This document shows positions 9,756 to 18,238 of a DNA stretch of 64,000 nucleotides, in pieces. The notes beneath the pieces were generated by a model. That model made no database searches, was not told the origin of the DNA, and was given only the letters and a program-made list of their open reading frames with translations. Each line of letters begins with the position of its first letter. Positions within the stretch are counted from its first letter, which is position 1. A program made the position numbers and the translations under genes. Where the stretch lies: positions 744,001 through 808,000 of the forward strand of contig NZ_JACSOI010000001.1 in the NCBI RefSeq assembly GCF_018728565.1, read 5' to 3'. Origin of the DNA: Zobellia russellii (lineage in GTDB: Bacteria > Bacteroidota > Bacteroidia > Flavobacteriales > Flavobacteriaceae).

Positions 9756-11378
9756 TTAGTCTATTCGCACTAGGGCCATATCCACTTCACTTATTGTAAA
9801 TTTGTATAGCGGTGTACGGTCTTCTAAATTTTGCTGGTTAAATATATAGTAACCGGGCAGTTCGCATTGGTCGGTTTTTGTTACAATGACCTTACGGGAC
9901 ATTTCTAGGTATGCTGCTGTCGCGTAGAGTTTAAAAGGTGTCTGAATATGGGTGCGCAAATCTTCTTGGGTAAAAACATAGAGCGGAGCTTCGTCGCCAA
10001 TAATTTTATGAATGTCTTTTGCATAGGTCTGGTGCGGTGCACTGGAGGAGGTCAATGCCTTTAGAGGTAAGGCAACATGGTCAAAGACCAGTCTACACAT
10101 TACAATAAAAGCAATAACAAAAAGGTGTTTGGTATAACCTATAGTCTTATGGTGAAAAAGAAATATTGCTGCTACAACTAGCCCAAAAATTGGCACGGTA
10201 TATTTTAGATGTGGAATAATTGAAAAATAACCAATGAACGGAATAGCCAAGCATGCAATACAGGTAGCGATCATCAGAACTTTAAAGAAGATATGGTACG
10301 TTTTATGTTTCCAGTTAGTTTCGTTAAGTTGAAGAAACAAAGGATAGGTAAGCACTGTTATGACCATAGGAAAGAACATGTAGGTATAACGCATTCTGGC
10401 TCCCGGCGACACCCAGTATACCAGAAAATTACCAAGAAAAATAAGGGTTAGGAACAACAAATAGGGGTTTGCTTTAATGTTGCGTATTTGCTCTTTTTTC
10501 CAAATGAACAAAAGAAATAAAGTTGCTGGAAATATAACCGCTAAAAAGTTTAAAGGAAGAAAGAAAAGGTGTTTGATCATCCCGTCAAATTTGTCGCTTA
10601 GTAAGGTGCGCTGCTGTGTTAGTCCCCACATTTCCGAAACGTACCTGCCCAAATCTTCATAGCTTCCGTAGATGTAGAAGTAAGCATAGACTGCTGCTGC
10701 CGATAATAAAAAGCTGAAAATGTGAGGCCAGGAGAAAAGTCTTTTTAAATCTTTTTTATAAAGTAAATAAATGCCCAGTGTAATTATAATGAAAGCAAAG
10801 GAAGCAAACCCCTTGGTTAAAAAAGCAAGTGTAATAAAAAAATAGGCACAACCGAACATAAGGAAAAACCGCCGTTGTTGATAAAAGTGAAAAATGCTAA
10901 AAATACTTAGAACCACTAGGAGGGAATAAAAGATGTCAATCTCTGCGGTAACGGAAAAATAAAAATAGATATCTGCACATACCAAGTAATAGAAAGCGGC
11001 TAAAATGCCAAATTTGGTATTAACATATTTCTTTCCCATATAAAAAGAGAGAATACCGGTGAGAAAAAAGGAAAAAGCAGAAGGAAATCTAAGGGCAAAG
11101 GTATTGTAGCCAAAAAGTTTAATGCTACCCGCTAATACAATGTTCCAAAGTGGGGGATGGTCATAAAAAGTTTGGTTCAAAATGGTAGTAACCACAAAAT
11201 TGTTGTTCAACAGCATCTCTAGGGCTACAAGGGCGCGACGCGGTTCTTCTGTGTATAGAGGAGCAAGGTGTAGATTGTAAAAAAGGGATATCGTGTAGAG
11301 AACAATTATTAAAAACGATAGCAAGTATAGGTTTTTGGTATTGGTCGGGTGTAAAAATCCGGCATCAAAAAACTTCAT
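9756..11378 (-). CDS. ArnT/PMT-like (GT39 family) membrane glycosyltransferase
   Basis: This 540-residue polytopic protein resembles lipid-linked-sugar glycosyltransferases of the ArnT/PMT type (Pfam PMT_2). These move a sugar from a polyprenyl phosphate donor onto a periplasmic acceptor. Around a dozen hydrophobic helices are visible. The first periplasmic loop holds the diagnostic acidic residues (LHLAPLYTEEPRRALVALEM), followed by FYDHPPLWN, which is typical of the family. It lies antisense between bioD and bioA and so splits the biotin genes into two transcription units. Acceptor and sugar are unknown. It has no evident link to biotin. Confidence 0.88.
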   Translation of the reverse strand: MKFFDAGFLHPTNTKNLYLLSFLIIVLYTISLFYNLHLAPLYTEEPRRALVALEMLLNNNFVVTTILNQTFYDHPPLWNIVLAGSIKLFGYNTFALRFPSAFSFFLTGILSFYMGKKYVNTKFGILAAFYYLVCADIYFYFSVTAEIDIFYSLLVVLSIFSIFHFYQQRRFFLMFGCAYFFITLAFLTKGFASFAFIIITLGIYLLYKKDLKRLFSWPHIFSFLLSAAAVYAYFYIYGSYEDLGRYVSEMWGLTQQRTLLSDKFDGMIKHLFFLPLNFLAVIFPATLFLLFIWKKEQIRNIKANPYLLFLTLIFLGNFLVYWVSPGARMRYTYMFFPMVITVLTYPLFLQLNETNWKHKTYHIFFKVLMIATCIACLAIPFIGYFSIIPHLKYTVPIFGLVVAAIFLFHHKTIGYTKHLFVIAFIVMCRLVFDHVALPLKALTSSSAPHQTYAKDIHKIIGDEAPLYVFTQEDLRTHIQTPFKLYATAAYLEMSRKVIVTKTDQCELPGYYIFNQQNLEDRTPLYKFTISEVDMALVRID

Positions 11379-11389
11379 GTTTTTATAGA

Positions 11390-11415
11390 TTTTGTTGGTC
11401 TAAAGATCAACAAAA
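11390..11415. promoter_or_regulatory. Near-perfect inverted repeat in the GT39/bioA divergent promoter region
   Basis: Two 11-bp arms, TTTTGTTGGTC and GATCAACAAAA, flank a 4-bp TAAA centre, with one mismatch. The element sits 40 bp before bioA and 12 bp before the divergent GT39 start. The arms resemble the TTGT...ACAA outer part of BirA operators, but the spacing is shorter than in the enterobacterial bio operator. Role as an operator is inference. Confidence 0.45.
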
Positions 11416-11454
11416 TACTTCAAAAAAAAAGTTTTAATTCCTCATCTTTGCATC

Positions 11455-12756
11455 ATGAAGAAGGCAAATACATCAGAAACCCTAGTAACCGAAACGCTAT
11501 CCGCTAGAGATAAAAAACACCTGTGGCACCCATTAACGCAGCATAAACTGCATTCTAACATGTTAGGAATAGTTAGGGCAAAAGGTGCTGTTTTGTACGA
11601 TGAGAATGGAAAGGAATATATAGATGGCATAGCCTCATGGTACACCAGTGCCTATGGTCATTGCAATGAGTATATTACCAACAAGGTGCATGCTCAAATG
11701 CAAAAGTTGGATCAGGTGGTATTTAGTGGATTTACCCATGAACCTGCAGTAAAACTGTCCGAAGAGCTGATAAAGGTTTTGCCCAAAAACCAACAAAAAC
11801 TCTTCTTTTCCGATAATGGTTCCACGGCTACAGAAATAGGCATTAAAATGGCCTTACAGTTCCATTTTAATCAGGGTAGAAAGCGCAAGACCATGCTTGC
11901 TTTTGAAGAAGGTTTTCATGGAGATACGTTCGGTGCCATGTCCGTTTCTGGGCTTTCGGTGTACAACGGCCCATTTGAGGAATTTTTTATCGATGTAGAG
12001 CGAGTTGCCGTTCCTACGGATGAAAATATTGAGGAAATCTTACTTCAGTTGGAAACGAGGTTAAAACAAAACGATATTGCAGGCTTCATTTACGAGCCTT
12101 TGGTACAAGGTGCCGCGGCGATGAAAATGCACAAAGCCGAAAATCTAGACCGTATTTTACGCCTTCTAAAACAGCATGAAGTGCTCACCGTTGCCGATGA
12201 GGTAATGACGGGCTTCGGAAAAACCGGAAAACCCTTTGCTTCGGAGTATATTGAAACCAAACCTGATATAATTTGCATGTCCAAGGCCTTGACTGCGGGC
12301 TTGATTCCTATGGCAATTACGAGTTGTACCCAAGAGGTTTATGATGCCTTTTATAGCGATGAATTGGCTAAAGGTTTATTCCATGGTCATACCTATACAG
12401 GTAATCCATTGGCGTGCACTGCGGCTTTGGCCGGACTGGAACTGTTGCAATCACAGGATATCCAGGCTAGAATTCAAAGCATAATCGCATCACATCAGGT
12501 GTTCGACCTTAAAATTAGAAAGCACCCAAAAGTAGCCCGTACCCGCCAATGCGGTATTATTTACGCCTTGGACCTTAATGTAAAAATGGAACGTTACGGG
12601 AATTTACGTGACCAAATGTTCAAACATTTTATGGATAATGGCGTATTTTTGCGGCCCCTTGGTAGTACCATTTATATTTCTGCTCCCTATGTGATTACGG
12701 ATGCGCAGTTGCAAAAAATATATGCTACCATAGAAGATTTATTGAACAGTATTTAA
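11455..12756 (+). CDS. bioA: Adenosylmethionine-8-amino-7-oxononanoate aminotransferase (BioA)
   Basis: This PLP enzyme transfers the amino group of S-adenosylmethionine to KAPA, making 7,8-diaminononanoate. The 433 residues have LWHPLTQHK near the N-terminus (substrate-binding in BioA), IDGIASWYTSAYGH, the PLP phosphate site DNGSTATEIGIKMA, the VADEVMTGFGKTG motif with the PLP aspartate, and the Schiff-base lysine in CMSKALTAGLIPMA. It starts a second biotin operon, with the ketoacyl synthase gene 9 bp downstream. No strong -33/-7 promoter was found, only a degenerate CATCTTTG box right before the ATG. Confidence 0.96.
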   Translation: MKKANTSETLVTETLSARDKKHLWHPLTQHKLHSNMLGIVRAKGAVLYDENGKEYIDGIASWYTSAYGHCNEYITNKVHAQMQKLDQVVFSGFTHEPAVKLSEELIKVLPKNQQKLFFSDNGSTATEIGIKMALQFHFNQGRKRKTMLAFEEGFHGDTFGAMSVSGLSVYNGPFEEFFIDVERVAVPTDENIEEILLQLETRLKQNDIAGFIYEPLVQGAAAMKMHKAENLDRILRLLKQHEVLTVADEVMTGFGKTGKPFASEYIETKPDIICMSKALTAGLIPMAITSCTQEVYDAFYSDELAKGLFHGHTYTGNPLACTAALAGLELLQSQDIQARIQSIIASHQVFDLKIRKHPKVARTRQCGIIYALDLNVKMERYGNLRDQMFKHFMDNGVFLRPLGSTIYISAPYVITDAQLQKIYATIEDLLNSI

Positions 12757-12765
12757 ACTTGCCGC

Positions 12766-13950
12766 TTGAAAGAACCAATATCCATTACCGCCATAGGCTC
12801 AATTTCCCCATTAGGGAAAACTTCCAGCGAAACTTGGGCGAACTACTCTAAAGACAACCATTTTTTTATTCAAAATGAATTTGGAGAGGAGTTAGAATGG
12901 ATAGCCGCTTTGTCCAATGAGTCTAAGCAAGCGATAGAGGCACTCAGAAATTCGGACAATAAATATAAAAGCCTTGATGATTCCGTTCTTTTCGCCTTGT
13001 ATGCCTCAAGAGAGGCCATTGCCACAGCCGGATGGAAAGCGGGAGATGACTTTGGTATCAACATAGGGTCCTCAAGAGGGGCAACGGCACTTTTTGAAAA
13101 ATACCATCAAGAGTTTTTGGCGAATAACAAAACGGCAACGCTCACTTCACCAACTACAACCTTAGGGAATATCTCCTCGTGGATTGCGCATGACCTTAAG
13201 ACCCAAGGTCCGGAAATTTCTCATTCCATAACCTGTTCTACGGCACTTCATGCTGTTTTAAACGGTGTGGCATGGCTAAGGAGCGATATGGCAAACAAAT
13301 TTTTGGTAGGTGGCAGCGAAGCCCCGTTAACGCCTTTTACCATTGCCCAAATGAAGGCACTAAAAATATATTCCCAATACAAAAAGGATACGGATACCAA
13401 TAAGGGGAATGAGTTCCCGAACCGTGCCTTGGACTTTGATAAGGAAAGGAACATGATGGTTCTTGGAGAGGGTGCCTCCGTTATCTGTTTGGAAAATGGA
13501 GTTTCCTCTAAAACCTTGGCCGTAATTGAGGGTGTAGGGTATGCCACAGAGCCTTTGCGCCATAATATTTCAATCTCTACGGATGCGGAGTGTTTTCAGA
13601 GTTCCATGAAAATGGCTTTGGGAGAAATAAATCCAAATGAGGTAGATGCCATTGTAATGCATGCGCCAGGAACAATTAAGGGAGATATATCTGAGTATAA
13701 GGCCATTGAGAAAGTATTTTGTAACAAGTTGCCTTTTCTGACTACAAATAAATGGAAAGTAGGGCATACTTTTGGAGCTTCGGGAGCGTTAAGCATAGAA
13801 TTGGCGGTCTTGATGTTGCAGCACCAACAGGTGGTAAAAGTACCTTTCGTTACCTATTCGTCTACACCAAAAAAACTTAGTAAAGTTTTGGTAAATGCGG
13901 TAGGTTTTGGGGGTAATGCAGTTTCTATTCTATTGTCTCGTAACGTATAG
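12766..13950 (+). CDS. Beta-ketoacyl synthase family protein in the biotin operon
   Basis: This 394-residue protein has the FabF-like thiolase fold. It has the catalytic set for decarboxylating Claisen condensation: Cys near residue 156 in ITCSTALHAV, a first His in VMHAPGTIKGD, and a second His in KWKVGHTFGASGA. It starts with TTG 9 bp after bioA. Because it is co-transcribed with bioA and the window has no bioC, bioG, bioH or bioW, it may help build the pimeloyl chain. That is inference. It is divergent from standard FabF (HAPGT instead of HGTGT), so it is probably not the housekeeping elongation enzyme. Confidence 0.88.
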   Translation: MKEPISITAIGSISPLGKTSSETWANYSKDNHFFIQNEFGEELEWIAALSNESKQAIEALRNSDNKYKSLDDSVLFALYASREAIATAGWKAGDDFGINIGSSRGATALFEKYHQEFLANNKTATLTSPTTTLGNISSWIAHDLKTQGPEISHSITCSTALHAVLNGVAWLRSDMANKFLVGGSEAPLTPFTIAQMKALKIYSQYKKDTDTNKGNEFPNRALDFDKERNMMVLGEGASVICLENGVSSKTLAVIEGVGYATEPLRHNISISTDAECFQSSMKMALGEINPNEVDAIVMHAPGTIKGDISEYKAIEKVFCNKLPFLTTNKWKVGHTFGASGALSIELAVLMLQHQQVVKVPFVTYSSTPKKLSKVLVNAVGFGGNAVSILLSRNV

Positions 13951-14016
13951 TCCGCTTTCGAATTAGTTTAAGGTAAGATTATTCTTATCTTTAATCGCCA
14001 ACCTAACTTTTAGCTT

Positions 14017-14595
14017 ATGGAACTAGGGTTCGAAATGATGACTTTATTTGAGAAAATCTATTGGGTAACGGCCTTAGTGGCCTCCGTAATTCTCATTATT
14101 CTTCTATTATTAACTTTTATTGGTGGGGAGGTAGATGATATAGATGGCGATGTAGATGCCGATATTGATGCGGACACCGGAATTGAATTTCAATTTTTAT
14201 CCTTTAAAAACCTTGTTGGTTTTTTTACCCTTTTTGGGTGGTCCGGTATCGCTTGCTTGGATGCGGGAATGTCCAAAGGCATTACGGTTCTTATATCGTT
14301 GATTTGCGGTCTGCTAATGATGTTGGCCATGGCATCTTTATTCTACTATTTGGGTAAACTGCAAAGCAGCGGTACTCTCAAACTTAAGAATGCCCTTAAC
14401 CAAATTGGTGAGGTGTATTTAACTATTGGAGCCAATCGTAAGAGCATTGGTAAAGTAAGTATAAATGTGCAGGGAACACTGCGCGAACTGGAAGCATTGA
14501 CCAATGCTAATGAAGACCTTGTGCAAGGCAATGTAGTTATCGTAAAAGAAGTTACCGCAAACGGAATTTTAATTGTTGAACCCCTAAATAAATAA
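14017..14595 (+). CDS. NfeD-like membrane protein, partner of flotillin
   Basis: This 192-residue protein has three hydrophobic helices in the first 125 residues and a C-terminal soluble OB-like domain (GEVYLTIGANRKSIGKVSINVQG ... NVVIVKEV). This architecture matches YuaF/NfeD proteins. An acidic Asp-rich loop (about residues 38-55) follows the first helix. It is separated by 4 bp from a flotillin gene, the pairing seen in many bacteria, where NfeD and flotillin act together in membrane microdomains. Family assignment rests on the topology and this neighbour. Confidence 0.82.
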   Translation: MELGFEMMTLFEKIYWVTALVASVILIILLLLTFIGGEVDDIDGDVDADIDADTGIEFQFLSFKNLVGFFTLFGWSGIACLDAGMSKGITVLISLICGLLMMLAMASLFYYLGKLQSSGTLKLKNALNQIGEVYLTIGANRKSIGKVSINVQGTLRELEALTNANEDLVQGNVVIVKEVTANGILIVEPLNK

Positions 14596-14599
14596 CCAA

Positions 14600-16036
14600 A
14601 TGTTATTAATACCCTTACAGTTAGCGGGAAGCGCCTCGTTGCTCGCCATTGGCTTTGCCATTCTCTTCTTTTTTATCATTATCATATCGTTCATTAGAAG
14701 GTACAAACGTTGTCCTTCTGATCGTATCCTTGTGGTGTATGGTAAAGTAGGTGCCGGTAGTTCGGCAAAATGTATTCATGGTGGTGCCGCCTTTATTTGG
14801 CCCGTGATCCAGGATTATGAATATTTGGATTTAACGCCTATTTCCATTGAGGTTAATCTTGTAAACGCGTTAAGTAAGCAGAATATTAGGGTGAATGTCC
14901 CTTCTCGTTTTACCATTGGTATTTCAACGGAACCGGGAATTATGCAAAATGCCGCCGAACGTCTTTTGGGGCAGGGTATGCAAGAGGTTCAGGATTTGGC
15001 AAAAGAGATTATTTTTGGTCAATTACGTTTGGTAGTGGCTTCAATGGATATTGAGGAAATCAATTCGGATCGAGATAAATTTTTGACTAATATCTCACAG
15101 AGTGTAGAATCGGAATTAAAGAAAGTGGGTCTCAAACTTATCAACGTAAATATTACGGATATTGTAGATGAGTCGGGCTATATAGAAGCTTTGGGTAAGG
15201 AAGCCGCGGCACACGCTATTAACGCGGCAAGAAAATCCGTTGCTGAGAAAAACAGAGATGGTTCTATTGGTGAGGCCAATGCGGTACAGGATCAACGTAC
15301 ACAGGTGGCAGCTGCCAACGCGCAGGCTGTAGAAGGGGAAAATATTGCAAAAATCAATGTAGCAAATTCGGATTCGTTACGTCGTCAGAGAGAAGCGGAA
15401 GCGGAAAGAACAGCTATTGCAGCGGAAAAAGTACAGGCAGCAAAAGCTTTGGAAGAGTCTTATGCGGCTGAAAAAGATGCAGAAATTGCAAGAGCGGAAA
15501 GGGTACGTAGTTCTCAAATGGCAGATATTGTAGTTCCTGCGGAAATAGATAAAAAGAAAGTTGAGATTGATGCCGAAGCAGAAGCAGAGATGATCCGTAG
15601 AAAAGCAAAAGGTGAGGCAGATGCTATTCTGTTCAAGGCACAGGCCGAAGCAAAAGGTCTGTTCGAAATCTTAACGAAGCAAGCACAAGGTCTTGACGAA
15701 ATTGTAAAAGCTGCAGGCAACAATCCTAAAGATGCGGTATTGTTATTAGTGGCCGATAAGCTTCCTGAATTGGTAAAAACCCAAGCAGAAGCTATCAAAA
15801 ACATTAAAATTGATAAAGTAACCGTGTGGGATTCCGGTGCCAAGACAGCAGATGGAAAAGGCTCAACGGCTAATTTTATCTCTGGAATGTATAAGTCGGT
15901 CCCACCATTGCAGGAAATGTTTAATATGGCCGGAATGCAATTGCCAGAATATTTAAAAGGCAAGGATGTAGCCGATGAAAACGAGGTTAAAGATGTAAAA
16001 TCTGTTAATTCGGGCAAGGAAAAAGAAAAGGAATAA
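14600..16036 (+). CDS. Flotillin-like SPFH protein (FloT/YqiK type)
   Basis: Flotillins are membrane scaffolds that organise ordered lipid domains. This 478-residue protein has an N-terminal membrane anchor (about residues 7-32), an SPFH domain (CPSDRILVVYGKVG to about residue 210), and a long Glu/Ala-rich coiled coil with QAEAKG-type repeats (about 210-370). A charged tail ending in KEKEKE follows. It is 4 bp downstream of the NfeD partner and ends at a strong terminator. The length and domain order are usual for the family. Confidence 0.93.
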   Translation: MLLIPLQLAGSASLLAIGFAILFFFIIIISFIRRYKRCPSDRILVVYGKVGAGSSAKCIHGGAAFIWPVIQDYEYLDLTPISIEVNLVNALSKQNIRVNVPSRFTIGISTEPGIMQNAAERLLGQGMQEVQDLAKEIIFGQLRLVVASMDIEEINSDRDKFLTNISQSVESELKKVGLKLINVNITDIVDESGYIEALGKEAAAHAINAARKSVAEKNRDGSIGEANAVQDQRTQVAAANAQAVEGENIAKINVANSDSLRRQREAEAERTAIAAEKVQAAKALEESYAAEKDAEIARAERVRSSQMADIVVPAEIDKKKVEIDAEAEAEMIRRKAKGEADAILFKAQAEAKGLFEILTKQAQGLDEIVKAAGNNPKDAVLLLVADKLPELVKTQAEAIKNIKIDKVTVWDSGAKTADGKGSTANFISGMYKSVPPLQEMFNMAGMQLPEYLKGKDVADENEVKDVKSVNSGKEKEKE

Positions 16037-16062
16037 ATCGGTTTTCAATCTTTAGAATAAGG

Positions 16063-16092
16063 GCCCGTTGAGTTATTTCAGCGGGCTTTTTT
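16063..16092 (+). terminator. Intrinsic terminator after the flotillin gene
   Basis: A 9-bp GC-rich stem (16063-16071 with 16078-16086, one G-T pair) is followed by six T residues. It separates the NfeD/flotillin operon from bioB. Confidence 0.85.
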
Positions 16093-16122
16093 CATTTCTA
16101 TAAGCATGATTATTTGGCCTTA

Positions 16123-16155
16123 TTTGGTATTCTAAATTTAGAAAGGTTATTTTTG
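16123..16155 (+). promoter_or_regulatory. Candidate bioB promoter (-33 TTTG, -7 TATTTTTG)
   Basis: TTTG at 16123-16126 and TATTTTTG at 16148-16155 are separated by 21 bp, fitting the Bacteroidota sigma-A consensus TTTG...TAnnTTTG. Transcription would begin near 16162. That places the ATG at 16177 in the message and excludes the alternative ATG at 16114. Confidence 0.6.
16130..16143. promoter_or_regulatory. 14-bp perfect palindrome inside the bioB promoter
   Basis: TTCTAAATTTAGAA is a perfect palindrome located wholly between the -33 and -7 elements of the bioB promoter. A dimeric repressor bound here would block RNA polymerase. The AT-rich sequence makes chance possible. The regulator is unknown. 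Confidence 0.4.
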
Positions 16156-16176
16156 AAGCCAGATTTCAAAAAGACT

Positions 16177-17271
16177 ATGAGCGAAACTAGACATAACTGG
16201 ACGAAAGAAGAGATTCTTGATATTTACAATAAACCTTTAATGGAGCTGCTGTATGATGCGGCTACCATCCATAGAAAACATCATGATCCCAATACGGTTC
16301 AGGTGTCTACTTTACTTTCTATAAAAACGGGCGGTTGCCCGGAAGACTGTGGGTATTGCCCACAAGCGGCAAGATACCACACGGATATTGAAGGAAACGA
16401 TCTTATGAAAGTTTCGCATGTAAAGGCTCAAGCTTTAAGGGCAAAAGCTTCCGGTAGTTCTCGTGTTTGTATGGGGGCTGCATGGCGTAACGTAAAAGAT
16501 GGTCCTGAGTTTGATCAAGTTCTGGAAATGGTACGTACCATTAACAAGCTAGATATGGAGGTTTGCTGTACTTTGGGTATGTTAACCGAAAACCAGGCAC
16601 ACCGTTTGGCAGAGGCAGGTCTTTACGCTTATAACCACAATTTGGATACTTCAGAAGACTACTATAAAGATGTTATTTCTACCCGCGCATTTGAGGATCG
16701 TCTAGAAACTATAGATAACGTTCGTAAAAGCAACGTAACAGTTTGTAGCGGTGGTATCATAGGTATGGGAGAGGCAGTTCAAGACCGTGCCGGAATGTTG
16801 GTGGCTTTGGCTAGTCTAAACCCACAACCGGAATCTGTGCCTATCAATTCATTAGTAGCCGTAGAAGGTACGCCAATGGAAGATATGGAGCCTGTTTCCA
16901 TTTGGGATATGATCCGTATGGTGGCTACCACGCGTATTGTGATGCCGGAGACCCAAGTGCGTTTATCTGCTGGTCGTACAGAAATGAGCAGGGAAGGACA
17001 GGCTATGTGCTTTTTTGCCGGAGCCAATTCTATTTTTGCTGGAGATAAGTTATTGACCACTCCAAATCCTGACGTAAACGAGGATATGGAAATGTTCAAA
17101 TTATTGGGATTAAATCCTCAAAAGCCGTTTACCAAAGTTTCTCAACCCAAAACTGTGGAAGCTTCGGAATCTAAGTTGCAACCTCTTGGTGAAAAGCCAA
17201 AATGGAGCCGACCGGGCCATACTATTGAGCGTAATGAGGAGGCTAAGGCAAAGAGTAAAGTGGTAGATTAG
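16177..17271 (+). CDS. bioB: Biotin synthase (BioB), radical SAM
   Basis: BioB inserts sulfur into dethiobiotin, the last step of biotin synthesis. The radical-SAM [4Fe-4S] site is CPEDCGYC (C-x3-C-x2-C). The ligands of the sacrificial [2Fe-2S] cluster are present in SRVCMGAAW, EVCCTLGML and VCSGGIIG, with the arginine in QVRLSAGR. The 364 residues include a Lys/Glu-rich tail of about 30 residues beyond the usual core. The start MSETRHNW is chosen over an upstream in-frame ATG at 16114 because the promoter lies between them. It is separated from the other bio genes by the NfeD/flotillin operon. Confidence 0.96.
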   Translation: MSETRHNWTKEEILDIYNKPLMELLYDAATIHRKHHDPNTVQVSTLLSIKTGGCPEDCGYCPQAARYHTDIEGNDLMKVSHVKAQALRAKASGSSRVCMGAAWRNVKDGPEFDQVLEMVRTINKLDMEVCCTLGMLTENQAHRLAEAGLYAYNHNLDTSEDYYKDVISTRAFEDRLETIDNVRKSNVTVCSGGIIGMGEAVQDRAGMLVALASLNPQPESVPINSLVAVEGTPMEDMEPVSIWDMIRMVATTRIVMPETQVRLSAGRTEMSREGQAMCFFAGANSIFAGDKLLTTPNPDVNEDMEMFKLLGLNPQKPFTKVSQPKTVEASESKLQPLGEKPKWSRPGHTIERNEEAKAKSKVVD

Positions 17272-17338
17272 GTTAATTTTAAGAAAATATTTCCATAAGG
17301 TTAATTAAATTTGCCAACTATACATAACCTTAATTCCA

Positions 17339-18199
17339 TTGAAATTAGCGGCTATTCCAAGGGTATCAACAATCTCTAAGGAAGATTTTTTAGAACAGTA
17401 TTTTAAACCGCAGAAACCTGTGGTGATAGAACGCGCCATAGAAAATTGGCCGGCTTTTAAAAAATGGAACCTTGATTATATTCGGGAGGTTGCAGGAGAT
17501 AAAACTGTTCCTCTTTATGATGATCGCCCGGTAAACCATGAAGATGGTTTTAATGAGCCGCATGCGCAAATGAAGATGTCCGAATACATTGATTTGCTAA
17601 GGGCCAAACCTACCAAATACCGAATCTTTCTTTGGAATGTGCTAAAGGAAGTGCCTCAGCTTCAAAAGGATTACGAGTTTCCTGATTTTGGATTGACCTT
17701 AAAGAAAAAGTTGCCCATGCTCTTTTTTGGGGGGATGGACTCTTACACCTTTATGCATTATGATATAGATATGTCCAATATTTTCCATTTTCATTTTGAA
17801 GGAAAAAAGGAGTGTATCTTGTTTGCGCCTTCAGAGACTAAATATTTGTACAAGGTGCCCAATTCGCTTATCACCCATGAAAGCATAGATTTTGATAATC
17901 CGGACTTTAATAAGTGGCCCGCCTTGCAAAAGGCCAACGGTTATAAAACGGAATTGAACCATGGTGAGGTGCTATATATGCCCGAAGGATATTGGCATTA
18001 TATGAAATACAAAACTCCTGGATTTTCTATGAGTCTAAGGTCTTGGCCAAAGAACCCCATAAATTTTGCCGAGGGGCTTTATAATGTTTTCATAATGCGT
18101 AATTTTGACATCTTAATGCGAAAAATACAAGGTCAGAAATGGATAGACCGAAAAAACCAAAAGGCCATAGAGCGAACCTCTAAAAGAGTGTCCAATTAA
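17339..18199 (+). CDS. Cupin-like JmjC-domain Fe(II)/2-oxoglutarate oxygenase
   Basis: This 286-residue protein resembles FIH/JMJD-type hydroxylases (Cupin_8). The N-terminus is typical: RVSTISKEDFLEQYFKPQKPVVI. The iron site reads H140-x-D142 (FMHYDID) and distal H220 (PEGYWHYMKY), so the facial triad is complete. Such enzymes hydroxylate protein side chains, including ribosomal proteins, but the substrate here is unknown. The start codon is TTG. A TAAATTTG -7-like box lies at 17306-17313. It stands between bioB and an outer membrane protein gene, probably as its own unit. Confidence 0.87.
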   Translation: MKLAAIPRVSTISKEDFLEQYFKPQKPVVIERAIENWPAFKKWNLDYIREVAGDKTVPLYDDRPVNHEDGFNEPHAQMKMSEYIDLLRAKPTKYRIFLWNVLKEVPQLQKDYEFPDFGLTLKKKLPMLFFGGMDSYTFMHYDIDMSNIFHFHFEGKKECILFAPSETKYLYKVPNSLITHESIDFDNPDFNKWPALQKANGYKTELNHGEVLYMPEGYWHYMKYKTPGFSMSLRSWPKNPINFAEGLYNVFIMRNFDILMRKIQGQKWIDRKNQKAIERTSKRVSN

Positions 18200-18238
18200 T
18201 TTTTTCGAGCATCCATTTTTCATAAAAACACACTTTAA

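Noticed and set aside
15514-16017. Open frame of 167 codons antisense to the flotillin gene
   Set aside because: It mirrors the Ala/Glu-rich coiled-coil codons of flotillin, has no recognisable domain, and overlaps a certain gene completely.
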